64,000 nucleotides of DNA, taken from positions 49,072 through 113,071 of the forward strand of contig NZ_SSNA01000099.1 in the NCBI RefSeq assembly GCF_004799445.1, given 5' to 3'. Positions 27,686 to 36,374 of the stretch are shown piece by piece; position 1 is the first letter of the stretch; every line of letters starts with the position of its first letter. The position numbers and the translations under genes are program-made. The notes beneath the pieces were generated by a model. That model made no database searches. It was given only the letters and a program-made list of their open reading frames with translations, and was not told the DNA's origin. This stretch comes from Bradyrhizobium sp. (lineage in GTDB: Bacteria; Pseudomonadota; Alphaproteobacteria; Rhizobiales; Xanthobacteraceae).

Positions 27686-28930
27686 GTGTCCGTGGCAAAT
27701 CCCGAGACGTCGGCCGCGCTGTCGTTGTTGAATGCCAAGGCGGTTCGCGAGCGCGCGCACCGCATGCTGGCGATCGGCCTTGAGGACAAGCTGCCAAATT
27801 TCCGCATCCATCTCGACCGCATGGACGGCGCGGTCGACCTGGTGCTGGAAACCACACGCAAGGCCTACCCCTCGCTCGATATACCCTTTCATTCGCGGTG
27901 GCGGCACTTCGTCGCTGGCAATGACAACCGCTGGGCCGATATCGCTGGCCAAACCCGATGGCCCGATCCTGCGGCGCGCGCGCGGGCCGAATTCGACCTG
28001 GCGATCGTCAGCGTCTTCCTGGATGCCGGCGCCGGCCCATCATGGCGCTATCACGATCCAAAAACGGGATTGGCCATCGGCCGCTCGGAAGGATTAGGAC
28101 TGGCCAGCCTCGCCATGTTCGAAAGCGGCGCCTTCTCGGCCAATCCGCTTCAACCCTTGCGAGTCGACGCCAATGTCCTTGCAACTCTGTCCGTCGCCGA
28201 TCTTGAGCGCGGCTTGCAGGTCTCCGATAGCAATCCGCTGGTTGGCCTTGAAGGCCGCGTTGATTTGTTGCGCCGGCTCGGCGCCCTGGTGGCCTTGAAG
28301 CCCGACATATTCGGCAGCCTCGACACCCCGCGACCCGGCGGCCTGTTCGACCGACTGGCGATGCTGGCGGACAAGCGGCAGTTGCCCGCGCCTGCGATTC
28401 TCTCCGAACTCTTGCAGCAACTCGGACCGATCTGGCCATCGCGGCTGACATTGGGTGGGATCGCGCTCGGCGACTGCTGGCGGCATCCGGCGCTGACGAC
28501 GAAGGATGCGACCAGCGGCTTGATGCCGCTGCACAAGCTCTCGCAATGGCTGGCCTACTCGCTCATCGAACCGCTGCAAACAGCCGGCATCCGCGTGAGC
28601 GATATCGACGGCCTGACGGGCCTTGCGGAATACCGCAACGGTGGGCTGTTCGTCGATGGCGGCGTGCTCGCGTTTCGCGACGCCGATGATGCGCGGCGCG
28701 AGCACGAGGTGGCGTCGTCGCTGGTGGTGGAGTGGCGCGCGCTGACGGTGGCGCTGCTCGACCGCGTCGCCGAAGGTGTTCGGCAACGGCTCGGGCTCGA
28801 CGCCACCTCGCTGCCGCTGGCCAAAGTTCTTGAAGGTGGCACCTGGGCCGCAGGCCGTCGGCTGGCGCGCGAGCGTCGCCCCGACGCCTCGCCTCCCGTG
28901 AAAGTCACAAGCGACGGCACCGTATTCTAG
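27686..28930 (+). CDS. urc4: DUF1688 protein, URC4/Urg3 homologue of uracil catabolism
   Basis: A 414-residue protein recognised by its order in the cluster and by family sequence blocks: DAGAGPSWRYHD and GRSEGLGLASLAMFESGAFS (residues about 112-150), GLTGLAEYRNGGLFVDGG near residue 310, and a C-terminal EGGTWAAGRR ... SDGTVF. DUF1688 proteins are needed for uracil degradation in the yeast URC pathway; as far as I know their reaction has not been settled. It has no recognisable cofactor or metal motif and is predicted cytoplasmic. It starts 12 nt after the cyclohydrolase-like gene and ends 18 nt before the phosphoribosyltransferase homologue, so the three are one operon. Confidence 0.9.
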   Translation: MSVANPETSAALSLLNAKAVRERAHRMLAIGLEDKLPNFRIHLDRMDGAVDLVLETTRKAYPSLDIPFHSRWRHFVAGNDNRWADIAGQTRWPDPAARARAEFDLAIVSVFLDAGAGPSWRYHDPKTGLAIGRSEGLGLASLAMFESGAFSANPLQPLRVDANVLATLSVADLERGLQVSDSNPLVGLEGRVDLLRRLGALVALKPDIFGSLDTPRPGGLFDRLAMLADKRQLPAPAILSELLQQLGPIWPSRLTLGGIALGDCWRHPALTTKDATSGLMPLHKLSQWLAYSLIEPLQTAGIRVSDIDGLTGLAEYRNGGLFVDGGVLAFRDADDARREHEVASSLVVEWRALTVALLDRVAEGVRQRLGLDATSLPLAKVLEGGTWAAGRRLARERRPDASPPVKVTSDGTVF

Positions 28931-28948
28931 AGTTTTGGGATAATACCA

Positions 28949-29578
28949 ATGGACGGCGTCACGATCGTTAGCCACCCGCTGGTGCAGCACAAGCTGACGC
29001 TGCTGCGGGAAAAAAACATTTCAACCAAGTCGTTTCGCGAGCTCCTCAAGGAGATCGGGATGCTGTTGTGTTACGAGATCACCCGCGATCTCCCGCTGGC
29101 CGACGTCGATATCGAAACCCCGCTCGCACACATGAAGTCACCGCAGATCGCGGGCAAGAAGCTGGTGTTCGCGCCGGTGCTGCGGGCGGGCGTCACTTTC
29201 GCGGAGGGCATGCTCGACTTGGTGCCGAACGCGCGGGTCGCCCATATCGGCCTCTACCGCGAACCGGAGACCTTCGTGGCGGTGGAGTATTTCTTCAAGG
29301 CGCCGAGCGATCTGCACGAGCGACTGGTGATTGTGATTTCTCCGGTATTGGCGACGGCGAACTCCGCGGTCGCGGCGGTCGATCGGCTGAAGGAGCGCGG
29401 CGCGAACGACATTCGACTGGTTTGCCTGATCGGCGTGCCGGAAGGCATCGAGCGGATGCGCGGCATTCACCCTGATGTCCCGATCTGGCTCGCCGCGGTC
29501 GACGACGGGCTCGACGAAAACGCCTATATTCTGCCCGGTCTCGGCGACGCCGGCGACCGGGCCTACGGCACCAAGTAG
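28949..29578 (+). CDS. upp: Uracil phosphoribosyltransferase homologue with altered PRPP loop
   Basis: A 209-residue UPRT-family protein; the canonical enzyme converts uracil and PRPP to UMP. The uracil-binding end [17 protein letters not shown] and the APVLRAG segment are well conserved. The PRPP-binding loop is not: at residues 131-139 the usual D-P-M-L-A-T-G-G/N-S reads S-P-V-L-A-T-A-N-S. The Asp is replaced by Ser and the key Gly by Ala. The protein may therefore bind PRPP differently, use another substrate, or act as a uracil-binding partner. It is the third gene of the URC operon, the position of URC6/urg2. Rhodococcus also has a UPRT gene next to barbiturase, as in this window. Confidence 0.92.
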   Translation: MDGVTIVSHPLVQHKLTLLREKNISTKSFRELLKEIGMLLCYEITRDLPLADVDIETPLAHMKSPQIAGKKLVFAPVLRAGVTFAEGMLDLVPNARVAHIGLYREPETFVAVEYFFKAPSDLHERLVIVISPVLATANSAVAAVDRLKERGANDIRLVCLIGVPEGIERMRGIHPDVPIWLAAVDDGLDENAYILPGLGDAGDRAYGTK

Positions 29579-29591
29579 GCCGCTCTGGCGC

Positions 29592-30422
29592 TCAGGTCCC
29601 GACGCGCAGAGGCGCACGCTGTTTGCGAAGAAACGCGATGACGGAAAGCGCGGTGATGCGCCCCGTCTTTGGATTTTCCGACGGGATATTCTCGATCGAC
29701 ATCGAAAAACGCGCAGAGTCGGATTCCACCTCGACCCGGTGCACGTTGCGCGTCAGCGCGGGATCGGCCCAGATCTCCAGTCTGGTCCGGTCAGGACCTA
29801 TCCCGGCGAGCGACAGCGCGACTGCCACGTTCAGGTTTGCCGGAAAACCTTTCGCCGCCTCCCGCGCCGTGCCCTCGAATATCCTGAGCGGCTCGGTGAT
29901 TTGCTCGATGTCGATGTTGTTCTCGACAAGATAAGGTGCCCCGGCGAGGCCCTGAACCGGCTTCCGGGTGACCATCCGGACCGAATGAATCTCTCCGACA
30001 GCCGCCGCGGTCACGGCGTCAAGGCCGATCAGGGCGCCGGTCGGCACCACGATTTGTCCGCCGTTCTGCTTTGCCAGTCCGATCAGGTCTTCGTTTTCAA
30101 GAAGCGCGCCGGCGCTCAGCACGATCGCGGTTTTTCCATTTGTGACGAAGGGCGCAACGATCGACCTCACGAGCTTCGCCGGTGCGCACTCGATCACGAT
30201 ATCGGCGACATCGACAAGCTTTTCGATCGGCAGGATGACGGCTGGCGTTTTCAAATGGCCAAGCCAGTCTCGATGCTTTTCGGGGTGTTGGACCGAGACC
30301 GCGGTCAAAACCAGTCCGTCTATGCCCCGATCCAGCGCCTCGGCGACCTTCTTTCCGATCGGCCCAAGTCCGGCAATCGCCACCCGCAGGTTTGCGGCCG
30401 AGCTTTTTGACAAATTTGCCAT
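29592..30422 (-). CDS. Aspartate dehydrogenase-like NAD(P)-dependent oxidoreductase
   Basis: A 276-residue protein of the NadX/aspartate dehydrogenase family. The N-terminal Rossmann site is LRVAIAGLGPIGKKVAEAL, followed by the domain that in this family converts L-aspartate and NAD(P) to iminoaspartate (block VPTGALIGLDAV, then FPANLNVAVALSLAGIG). The ATG at 30422 was chosen over a GTG at 30470. The gene converges on the URC operon with only 13 nt between stop codons. In a nitrogen-scavenging setting it could run towards reductive amination or act on a related beta-keto or imino acid. The substrate is uncertain. Confidence 0.85.
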   Translation of the reverse strand: MANLSKSSAANLRVAIAGLGPIGKKVAEALDRGIDGLVLTAVSVQHPEKHRDWLGHLKTPAVILPIEKLVDVADIVIECAPAKLVRSIVAPFVTNGKTAIVLSAGALLENEDLIGLAKQNGGQIVVPTGALIGLDAVTAAAVGEIHSVRMVTRKPVQGLAGAPYLVENNIDIEQITEPLRIFEGTAREAAKGFPANLNVAVALSLAGIGPDRTRLEIWADPALTRNVHRVEVESDSARFSMSIENIPSENPKTGRITALSVIAFLRKQRAPLRVGT

Positions 30423-30693
30423 TCGTTGGCTGCTTTCTTTTGCTTTGATCGCACAGTCAATGCTTGTCACACAATTCTCGTGGGAACCATACTAGCGGTC
30501 ATGGCTCCCCGTGAAATCCCTCTCGGCCGCGCCGGCTCCATTGCCCTTGCCCGGATATCGAAGCCGCGCCCCGGGCCATTCACCCCCATAGCCTGAAAAA
30601 TGATCTTTTTATCTTCGCAAAAATCGGGTTTGCTTGCGTCCGGCTTTTCGCGCAACGGTGCGCGAACCCGGGTTCATCTGCAAGGAGCGATAC

Positions 30694-31710
30694 ATGAACG
30701 GACTTGGCGGACTTAACAAATCGCCCGAAGGCGTCGTGATCGGGCTCGTGCAACTGCAGCTGCCCGTTGTTGCCACCAAGGCCGACCTCGCCCGGCAGAC
30801 CGACCGGATCGTCTACATGGTCGGCAAGGCACGCCGCAACCTCGGCACCATGGATCTCGTGGTGTTCCCGGAATACTCGCTGCACGGCCTGTCGATGGAC
30901 ACCAATCCCGCGATCATGTGCCGGCTCGACGGCCCCGAAGTCGCGGCGTTCAAGAAGGCCTGCGTCGACAACAAGATCTGGGGCTGCTTTTCGATCATGG
31001 AGTACAACCCCGAAGGCAACCCTTACAATTCAGGCCTGATCATCGACGATCACGGCGAGATCAAACTCTATTACCGAAAATTACACCCGTGGATTCCGGT
31101 CGAGCCGTGGGAGCCCGGTGACATTGGAATTCCCGTGATCGAGGGCCCCAAGGGCGCCAAGATCGCACTGATCATCTGCCACGACGGCATGTTCCCGGAA
31201 ATGGCGCGGGAATGCGCCTACAAGGGCGCGGAAATCATGATCCGCACCGCCGGCTACACCGCGCCGATCCGCGACAGCTGGCGCTTCACCAATCAGGCCA
31301 ACGCATTCCAGAACCTGATGGTGACCGCGAACGTCTGCATGTGCGGATCGGATGGCTCGTTCGACTCGATGGGCGAAGGCATGATCGTGAATTTCGACGG
31401 CAGCACCCTCGCCCATGGCACAACGGGACGTCCCGACGAGATCATCACCGCGGAGGTCCGCCCCGATCTGGTGCGCGAGGCACGAATCCACTGGGGTGTC
31501 GAGAACAACATCTATCAGCTCTGGCACCGCGGTTACGTCGCCGTGAAGGGCGGCGCGATGGATTGTCCCTACACCTTCATGCAGGACATGGTGGCCGGCA
31601 CGTTCAGGCTTCCCTGGGAGGATCAGGTCAAGGTCACCGACGGCACACCTTGCGGTTTTCCGGCGCCGACGCGGATGTTTGGCGCGAAGACCGGCAAGGC
31701 GGCGGAATAG
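30694..31710 (+). CDS. amiF: Formamidase (nitrilase superfamily, AmiF type)
   Basis: A 338-residue enzyme that hydrolyses formamide to formate and ammonia in the cytoplasm. The nitrilase triad is clear: E60 (VVFPEYS), K129 (YRKLHPW) and C162 (ICHDGMFPE). The N-terminus (MNGLGGLNK) and the blocks PWIPVEPWEPGD and ENNIYQLWHRGYV follow Helicobacter AmiF closely, which separates it from AmiE-type aliphatic amidases. AAGGAG lies 7 nt before the ATG at 30694. It stands alone on the plus strand, facing the CodA-like gene across a repeat. The 271-bp upstream spacer has an AT-rich patch at about 30595-30625 but no promoter I can define. Confidence 0.93.
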   Translation: MNGLGGLNKSPEGVVIGLVQLQLPVVATKADLARQTDRIVYMVGKARRNLGTMDLVVFPEYSLHGLSMDTNPAIMCRLDGPEVAAFKKACVDNKIWGCFSIMEYNPEGNPYNSGLIIDDHGEIKLYYRKLHPWIPVEPWEPGDIGIPVIEGPKGAKIALIICHDGMFPEMARECAYKGAEIMIRTAGYTAPIRDSWRFTNQANAFQNLMVTANVCMCGSDGSFDSMGEGMIVNFDGSTLAHGTTGRPDEIITAEVRPDLVREARIHWGVENNIYQLWHRGYVAVKGGAMDCPYTFMQDMVAGTFRLPWEDQVKVTDGTPCGFPAPTRMFGAKTGKAAE

Positions 31711-31719
31711 CCGATAACA

Positions 31720-31835
31720 TTCGGTGGCCTCGTGGTTCGAGATGCGCGGCGTTGCCGCGCTCCTCACCATGAGGGTCTGAGACCTCATCCTGAGGAGCTT
31801 GCGAAGCAAGCGCCTCGAAGGATGAAGCCACCGAA
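31720..31835. repeat. Bradyrhizobium-type palindromic repeat between convergent genes
   Basis: A 116-bp element bounded by the inverted ends TTCGGTGGC (31720-31728) and GCCACCGAA (31827-31835). Inside are the blocks CTCACCATGAGGGTCTGAGAC and CCTCATCCTGAGGAG and a CTTGCGAAGCAAG stem, a pattern I recognise as an interspersed repeat in Bradyrhizobium genomes. It fills the space between formamidase and the CodA-like gene and ends 3 nt before the latter's stop codon, so as RNA it could act as a two-way terminator or stability element. Confidence 0.75.
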
Positions 31836-31837
31836 CT

Positions 31838-33070
31838 TTAACTCCCGCGCCGATGCAGTTGCGGACGAGGCCGGGTGAAGGACGCGCGGCCGCGTTTGAT
31901 GCCCCATAGCGGTTGCGCAAGCATCGCGACCGCATCGGTGGGATTGCCCGCATCGAGACAAACCAGATCCGCCGGTCCTCCGACCGCGATGCCGTAATCG
32001 CCGAGGCGCATCAGCCGCGCCGCGGAGCCGGTGATCATGTCGAGGCACCCGGCGAGGTCATCCGGCCGCGACACGTGGCAGACATTCGCATAGAGATTCG
32101 CCATCCGGATCAGCGAGCCATCGCCATACGGCGTGAACGGGTTCAAGACATTGTTGGTCGAGATCGAACAGGTCACCCCTGCCTTGCGCAGCGGCTCTGC
32201 CGGGACGACGCCGCGCGGCACCGCATGGTCGTGATTGCGGCCCATCAAGTGCAGGTCGGTCGATGGCAATATCGTCACGGCGACACCGGCGCTGGCCAGC
32301 CTGGTCGCGATCTCGTTGAAGCGGGCCGGCGGCAGCAGCGACATTTGCGTCACGTGGCCGACGGCCACCCGGCCGCCCCAGCCAAATTCCTCGGTCTTGC
32401 GGCAGACATATTCGATCTGCATGCCATCCGTGGTCTCGGCGAGATCGAGGTGCATGTCGATTTCGGCGTCGAAATCGCGCGCGAAGGCAAAAATTCGATC
32501 GATCTGGCCGCGCGGATCGGTGTCGAAATAAGGGACGGCGCCGATGGCCCGCGCGCCGCGGCGCAAGCCCTCGATCAGCAGTTCTTCGGTGCCGGGATTG
32601 TTGGTGAGGCCCTCCTGCGGGAAAACGCACAGTTCGACGTCGATCGCCCAGGCGTAATCGCGCGCGAGCTGGTCGACCGCTTCGAACCCGATCATTCCAA
32701 TTCCCGGATCGAGCTCGACATGGGTACGCATGCGCATCGTGCCCTGCGTGATGCAGCGTTCCAGGGTTCGACTGCCCCGCGCATAAACGTCTTCAACGGT
32801 AAAGCCGCGCTTGGCGGCCGCGGTTTCCCGGACGGCCTCGGCGACGGTGCCTTCCTCGATGCGGCAGCGGTCGAGGATGCAGGTCTTGTCGAGGTGGATG
32901 TGCGTCTCGATCATGCCTGATATCACCAGGCAGCCCGCCGCTTTCAGTTCCGGCCCATCCGCCTTCAGCGCCGGAGCGACGGCCGCGATCGTTTGACCTT
33001 GAATGGCAATATCGGTGCTGACGAGCCCGCCCTCGCGCAGAATGCGGGCATCGCGAATAATCAGGTCCAT
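31838..33070 (-). CDS. CodA/AtzC-like metal-dependent amidohydrolase lacking usual deaminase catalytic residues
   Basis: A 410-residue amidohydrolase of the cytosine deaminase/isopropylammelide hydrolase group. The metal motif HIHLDK near residue 58 and the GHVTQM histidine are present. Two CodA landmarks are changed. The HCDE motif (catalytic Glu) reads HLDL near residue 215. The D-D-V-x-D-P block carrying the metal/catalytic Asp reads N-N-V-L-N-P near residue 307. It is therefore unlikely to be a plain cytosine deaminase and may act on another cyclic amide or guanidino compound. Its ATG shares one base with the stop of the fused Liv transporter gene, so it is the last gene of that operon and its substrate is probably what the transporter imports. 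Confidence 0.85.
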   Translation of the reverse strand: MDLIIRDARILREGGLVSTDIAIQGQTIAAVAPALKADGPELKAAGCLVISGMIETHIHLDKTCILDRCRIEEGTVAEAVRETAAAKRGFTVEDVYARGSRTLERCITQGTMRMRTHVELDPGIGMIGFEAVDQLARDYAWAIDVELCVFPQEGLTNNPGTEELLIEGLRRGARAIGAVPYFDTDPRGQIDRIFAFARDFDAEIDMHLDLAETTDGMQIEYVCRKTEEFGWGGRVAVGHVTQMSLLPPARFNEIATRLASAGVAVTILPSTDLHLMGRNHDHAVPRGVVPAEPLRKAGVTCSISTNNVLNPFTPYGDGSLIRMANLYANVCHVSRPDDLAGCLDMITGSAARLMRLGDYGIAVGGPADLVCLDAGNPTDAVAMLAQPLWGIKRGRASFTRPRPQLHRRGS

Positions 33071-35505
33071 CAGTTCACCACCGCAGGAACCGCCCCAAGA
33101 TACGCATCGTCGAGCATCGCGCCGCGCAGTTCCGCGGCGTTGCCTTGCGCCACCACCCGGCCACCGCCGAGCACATAACCCCGGTCGGCAATGGCCAGCG
33201 CATAGTCCGCCATCTGATCCACGATCAGCAAGGTCATGCCCTCATCCCGCAGCCGCGTAAACTGTTCGAACAGCTCGGCCACCACCGTCGGCGCCAGACC
33301 CAGCGACGGTTCGTCCAGAAGCAGGACTTCGGGCCGGGCCAACAGCCCACGGGCGACGGCAAGCATTTGTTGTTCGCCGCCGGATAGCAGGCCCGCAGCA
33401 GTGTTCAGGCGCGGGCGCAGCCGCGGAAAGCGAACCAGCATCGTTTCGATCTCGGCTGACACGAAATCACCGCGGCGGGTCGCGCCAAGACGAAGATTTT
33501 CGGCGACCGTCAATTGCGGAAATACCTGCCGCCCCTCCGGCACCAGGATCAAGCCGGCGCGCGCGACCAGATGGGCTGGAAGCGCGGCAAGCTCAAGGCT
33601 GCCAAGATGTATGGTGCCCGTCACCGGACGGATCAGCCCGCTCAGGGCTTTCATCAGGGTTGATTTGCCGGCGCCGTTAGGGCCGAACAGCGCGACCACC
33701 TCTCCCCGGCCCACCTTCAGGCTGACCTGATCGAGTACCGCAAGCGGCCCATAACCAGCGCCGAGCGCGCCTACCTCGAGCAAGGGCGCGCCGGCCGGCC
33801 GCGGCGCGGCCGAGCCCGCCGGCACCTCGGCTCCGAGATAGGCCACCTTGACGGCGGGATCGTTGCGTACCACCGCAGGCGGCCCCGCCGCAATGCGGCG
33901 GCCGGCATCAAGCACCACGATCTCGTCGGAGATCGACATCACCAGCGACATGTCGTGCTCGACGAGCACGACGGCGAGACCCGCGCGCGCCAGCCGTTGC
34001 AGCAGACCGCCCAGCTTCGCCGTGTCGGCGTCGTTCAGTCCGGCGGCCGGCTCATCCAGAAGAAGCACGGCGGGCGCGGTGCCAAGAGCGCGGGCGATCT
34101 CGACAAGCCGGCGATCGACATGTGGCAGTGTGGCGGCGAGCGCGGTTTGCGATCCGGAATAGCCGACGAGCGACAATAGCGCGCGCGCCAGGTTCGCCGG
34201 CGCCTCGCCGCGCCAAGAGCCGCGCAGCAGCCCAAGGCGGACGTTGTCCAGCACGCTCAACCCTGCAAAGGGTTGCGCGGTTTGAAAGGTGCGGGCAAGA
34301 CCGGCCCGCGCGACGTCGTGTGCCGGCTGGCCCGTGATTTCGCGGCCGCCGACGCGGACAATCCCCGAATCCGGGCGCTGGAATCCGCTGACCAGATTGA
34401 GCAGCGTGGTTTTGCCGGCGCCGTTGGGACCGATCACAGAGGTTACCCGCCCGGGCTGCGCGGTCATGTCAACGCCGGCGACCGCAATGACGCCGCCGAA
34501 CGCGACGCGCACGCCTTCGGCTGCGAGGCTGCCGCGTGCGCCCGTGATATGGGCCAGAGCGAGATCGATATCGGGTTTCGGGTTTGGTGCGGATTGCCGC
34601 GGCATCAGAAGACGGGCGACGGCGCCCGCGATGCCGCCCGGGGCCGCCCACAGCACGATCAGCAAGCCGGCGCCGAAAACCAGCAGGCGGTATTCCGCGA
34701 GGCCCGCGAGCACTTCCGGCAAGAAAACAACCACCGCCGACCCGACCAGCGGCCCGAGGGTGCGACCCGCGCCGCCTACGACCACGACCAGCAGAAAGAG
34801 GATCGACTGCGAAAATGGAAATGAGCTGGGTGCGATGAAGCCTGTGAGCGCCGCCTGCAGACCGCCCGCCAGACCCGCCGCCACGGCGGCCAATACGAAC
34901 GCGGCGGTGCGGACCGGCAACGCGCTTATCCCGACGCCGCGCGCCGCCGCCGGCGCCGAGGCAATGGCCTGCATCGCCAGGCCAAGCGGACTTCGTGCAA
35001 AATAGTGAAACCAGAGCAGCGCAAGGCCGCACAGGCCGCAGGCCAATAGCGCCGTGCCTCCGGTGCCGAACGGCGCTGGAATTCCCACGAGGCCGCTGGA
35101 GCCGCCGGTGAGATCGCGCCACTCGACCGAGACGGATTCGACGATGAAGCCGAAGGCGATGGTCACCATGGCCAGATACGGACCCGTGACCCGAAGTGCG
35201 GGAATCGACAGTGCCGCCGATATCGCCGCGACCAGCAGGACGGCGAGCGGCAAGGCTGCCCAGAAGTTCAGCCCTGCCTTGGTGGTAAGAATTCCCACCC
35301 CATAGGCGCCAAGCGCCAGGAATCCGGCCTGGCCGAGCGAGACCTCACCGGCGAGGCCGAGCAGCACATTCAGCCCAACACCGACCAACGCCGTGGTCGC
35401 CAGCGTTCCCAGCAGATACGCGTAATAGCCCGGCGCAAGCAGGCAGATGGCGACCGCGGCGGCGCCGACCAGCACCGCGGCGACGATGGTGACGATGGCT
35501 TTCAT
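33070..35505 (-). CDS. Fused branched-chain-type ABC transporter LivM-LivG-LivF in one polypeptide
   Basis: An 811-residue protein joining three transporter parts normally made as separate chains. Residues about 1-315 are a LivM permease (LLGLAGEVSLGQAGFLALGAYG; LPALR-type helix region). Residues about 325-570 are a LivG ATPase (Walker A GPNGAGKTT near 358, Walker B VLLLDEPAAGLN). Residues about 585-811 are a LivF ATPase (Walker A near 610, LSGGEQQM, VLLLDEPSLGLAPTVV). The frame is uninterrupted. The ATG at 35505 overlaps the LivH stop as ATGA; an upstream in-frame start at 35610 would run inside LivH. Fusion would fix one permease to both ATPases. LivM-LivG fusions are familiar; having LivF as well is less common. 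Substrate class: urea, amides or branched-chain amino acids. Confidence 0.93.
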   Translation of the reverse strand: MKAIVTIVAAVLVGAAAVAICLLAPGYYAYLLGTLATTALVGVGLNVLLGLAGEVSLGQAGFLALGAYGVGILTTKAGLNFWAALPLAVLLVAAISAALSIPALRVTGPYLAMVTIAFGFIVESVSVEWRDLTGGSSGLVGIPAPFGTGGTALLACGLCGLALLWFHYFARSPLGLAMQAIASAPAAARGVGISALPVRTAAFVLAAVAAGLAGGLQAALTGFIAPSSFPFSQSILFLLVVVVGGAGRTLGPLVGSAVVVFLPEVLAGLAEYRLLVFGAGLLIVLWAAPGGIAGAVARLLMPRQSAPNPKPDIDLALAHITGARGSLAAEGVRVAFGGVIAVAGVDMTAQPGRVTSVIGPNGAGKTTLLNLVSGFQRPDSGIVRVGGREITGQPAHDVARAGLARTFQTAQPFAGLSVLDNVRLGLLRGSWRGEAPANLARALLSLVGYSGSQTALAATLPHVDRRLVEIARALGTAPAVLLLDEPAAGLNDADTAKLGGLLQRLARAGLAVVLVEHDMSLVMSISDEIVVLDAGRRIAAGPPAVVRNDPAVKVAYLGAEVPAGSAAPRPAGAPLLEVGALGAGYGPLAVLDQVSLKVGRGEVVALFGPNGAGKSTLMKALSGLIRPVTGTIHLGSLELAALPAHLVARAGLILVPEGRQVFPQLTVAENLRLGATRRGDFVSAEIETMLVRFPRLRPRLNTAAGLLSGGEQQMLAVARGLLARPEVLLLDEPSLGLAPTVVAELFEQFTRLRDEGMTLLIVDQMADYALAIADRGYVLGGGRVVAQGNAAELRGAMLDDAYLGAVPAVVN

Positions 35506-36371
35506 ACGCGCACCCTGGTCCGGCGACCGAACAGTCCGGACGGCGCGAGCACAAGGGCGGCAATGACGGCAGAGAATGTGACGATTTGGGTACTGCCGGA
35601 GCCAAGCCACGTGGTGGCGCAGGCTTCCACGAGGCCGTAGCCGAGGCCCGCGATCACGACACCCCAGGGATTGGTGAGGCCACCAAGGATCGCCACCGCG
35701 AAGGCCTTGATACCGAATAACGTGCCCATGTCATACGCCACGTTGTACACCGGCGCAATCAGGATGCCACCGATCCCGGCAAGCAGCGCGGCTGCGGCGT
35801 AAGTGAGCGCGATGAGCAAGGTTACGTCGATGCTCATGAGCCGCGCGGCATCCGGGTTCTCGACCGCGGCGCGCAGTTTCAGCCCAAGTTCTGTGCGGTG
35901 CATGCCAAGATGCACCAGCAGCGCCAGCCCCAGTCCAACCAGCGGCACCACGACCTGCAACGGAAAGATGCCGATATTGCCGATGACCCAGGGATCATCC
36001 GCCAGGGACGACGGAAGCGCGCGCGGCTCCTTGCCGAACAGCACCATGACGACATTGTCGAGCAGGATTCCAAGCGCCACCGTCGCCATCAGCCACGAAT
36101 TCGTGCCGCGCGCGACGAAGGGCCGGACCGCAATGCGTTCGACCACCAGGCCCCAGACCGCGCAAGCCAGCAGCGCCACGGGTACCGCGGCCACCATCGG
36201 CCAGTGCAGCCCGACTGCGAGTGCATGGCAAACCACCGCGCCAAGCATCACCGATGAGCCTTGGGCGAAGTTCACCGTACCCGAAACAGCAAACGTCAAT
36301 GTGAACCCAAGCGCGATCAGGCCGTAGATGCTGCCGAGACTGAGCCCCGAGACAAGTGCGGTCGCGAGCAT
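35502..36371 (-). CDS. livH: Branched-chain-type ABC transporter permease (LivH)
   Basis: A 289-residue permease, the partner of the LivM portion of the fusion protein. It opens with the typical LivH sequence GLSLGSIYGLIALGFTLTFAVSGTV and contains the FGIKAFAVAILGGL motif near residue 225, with about eight membrane helices. It starts 3 nt after the binding-protein gene and overlaps the fusion gene by 4 nt. The imported compound is unknown; transporters of this class also carry urea and short amides, which would suit the adjacent formamidase and amidohydrolase. Confidence 0.92.
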   Translation of the reverse strand: MLATALVSGLSLGSIYGLIALGFTLTFAVSGTVNFAQGSSVMLGAVVCHALAVGLHWPMVAAVPVALLACAVWGLVVERIAVRPFVARGTNSWLMATVALGILLDNVVMVLFGKEPRALPSSLADDPWVIGNIGIFPLQVVVPLVGLGLALLVHLGMHRTELGLKLRAAVENPDAARLMSIDVTLLIALTYAAAALLAGIGGILIAPVYNVAYDMGTLFGIKAFAVAILGGLTNPWGVVIAGLGYGLVEACATTWLGSGSTQIVTFSAVIAALVLAPSGLFGRRTRVRV

Positions 36372-36374
36372 GGC

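Noticed and set aside
30423..30693. Sigma-54 promoter for formamidase at TTGGCTGCTTTCTTTTGCTTT
   Set aside because: The -24 and -12 elements are two bases too far apart.
31838..33070. Cytosine deaminase (codA)
   Set aside because: Both the catalytic Glu motif and the Asp motif are changed, so the name would be misleading.
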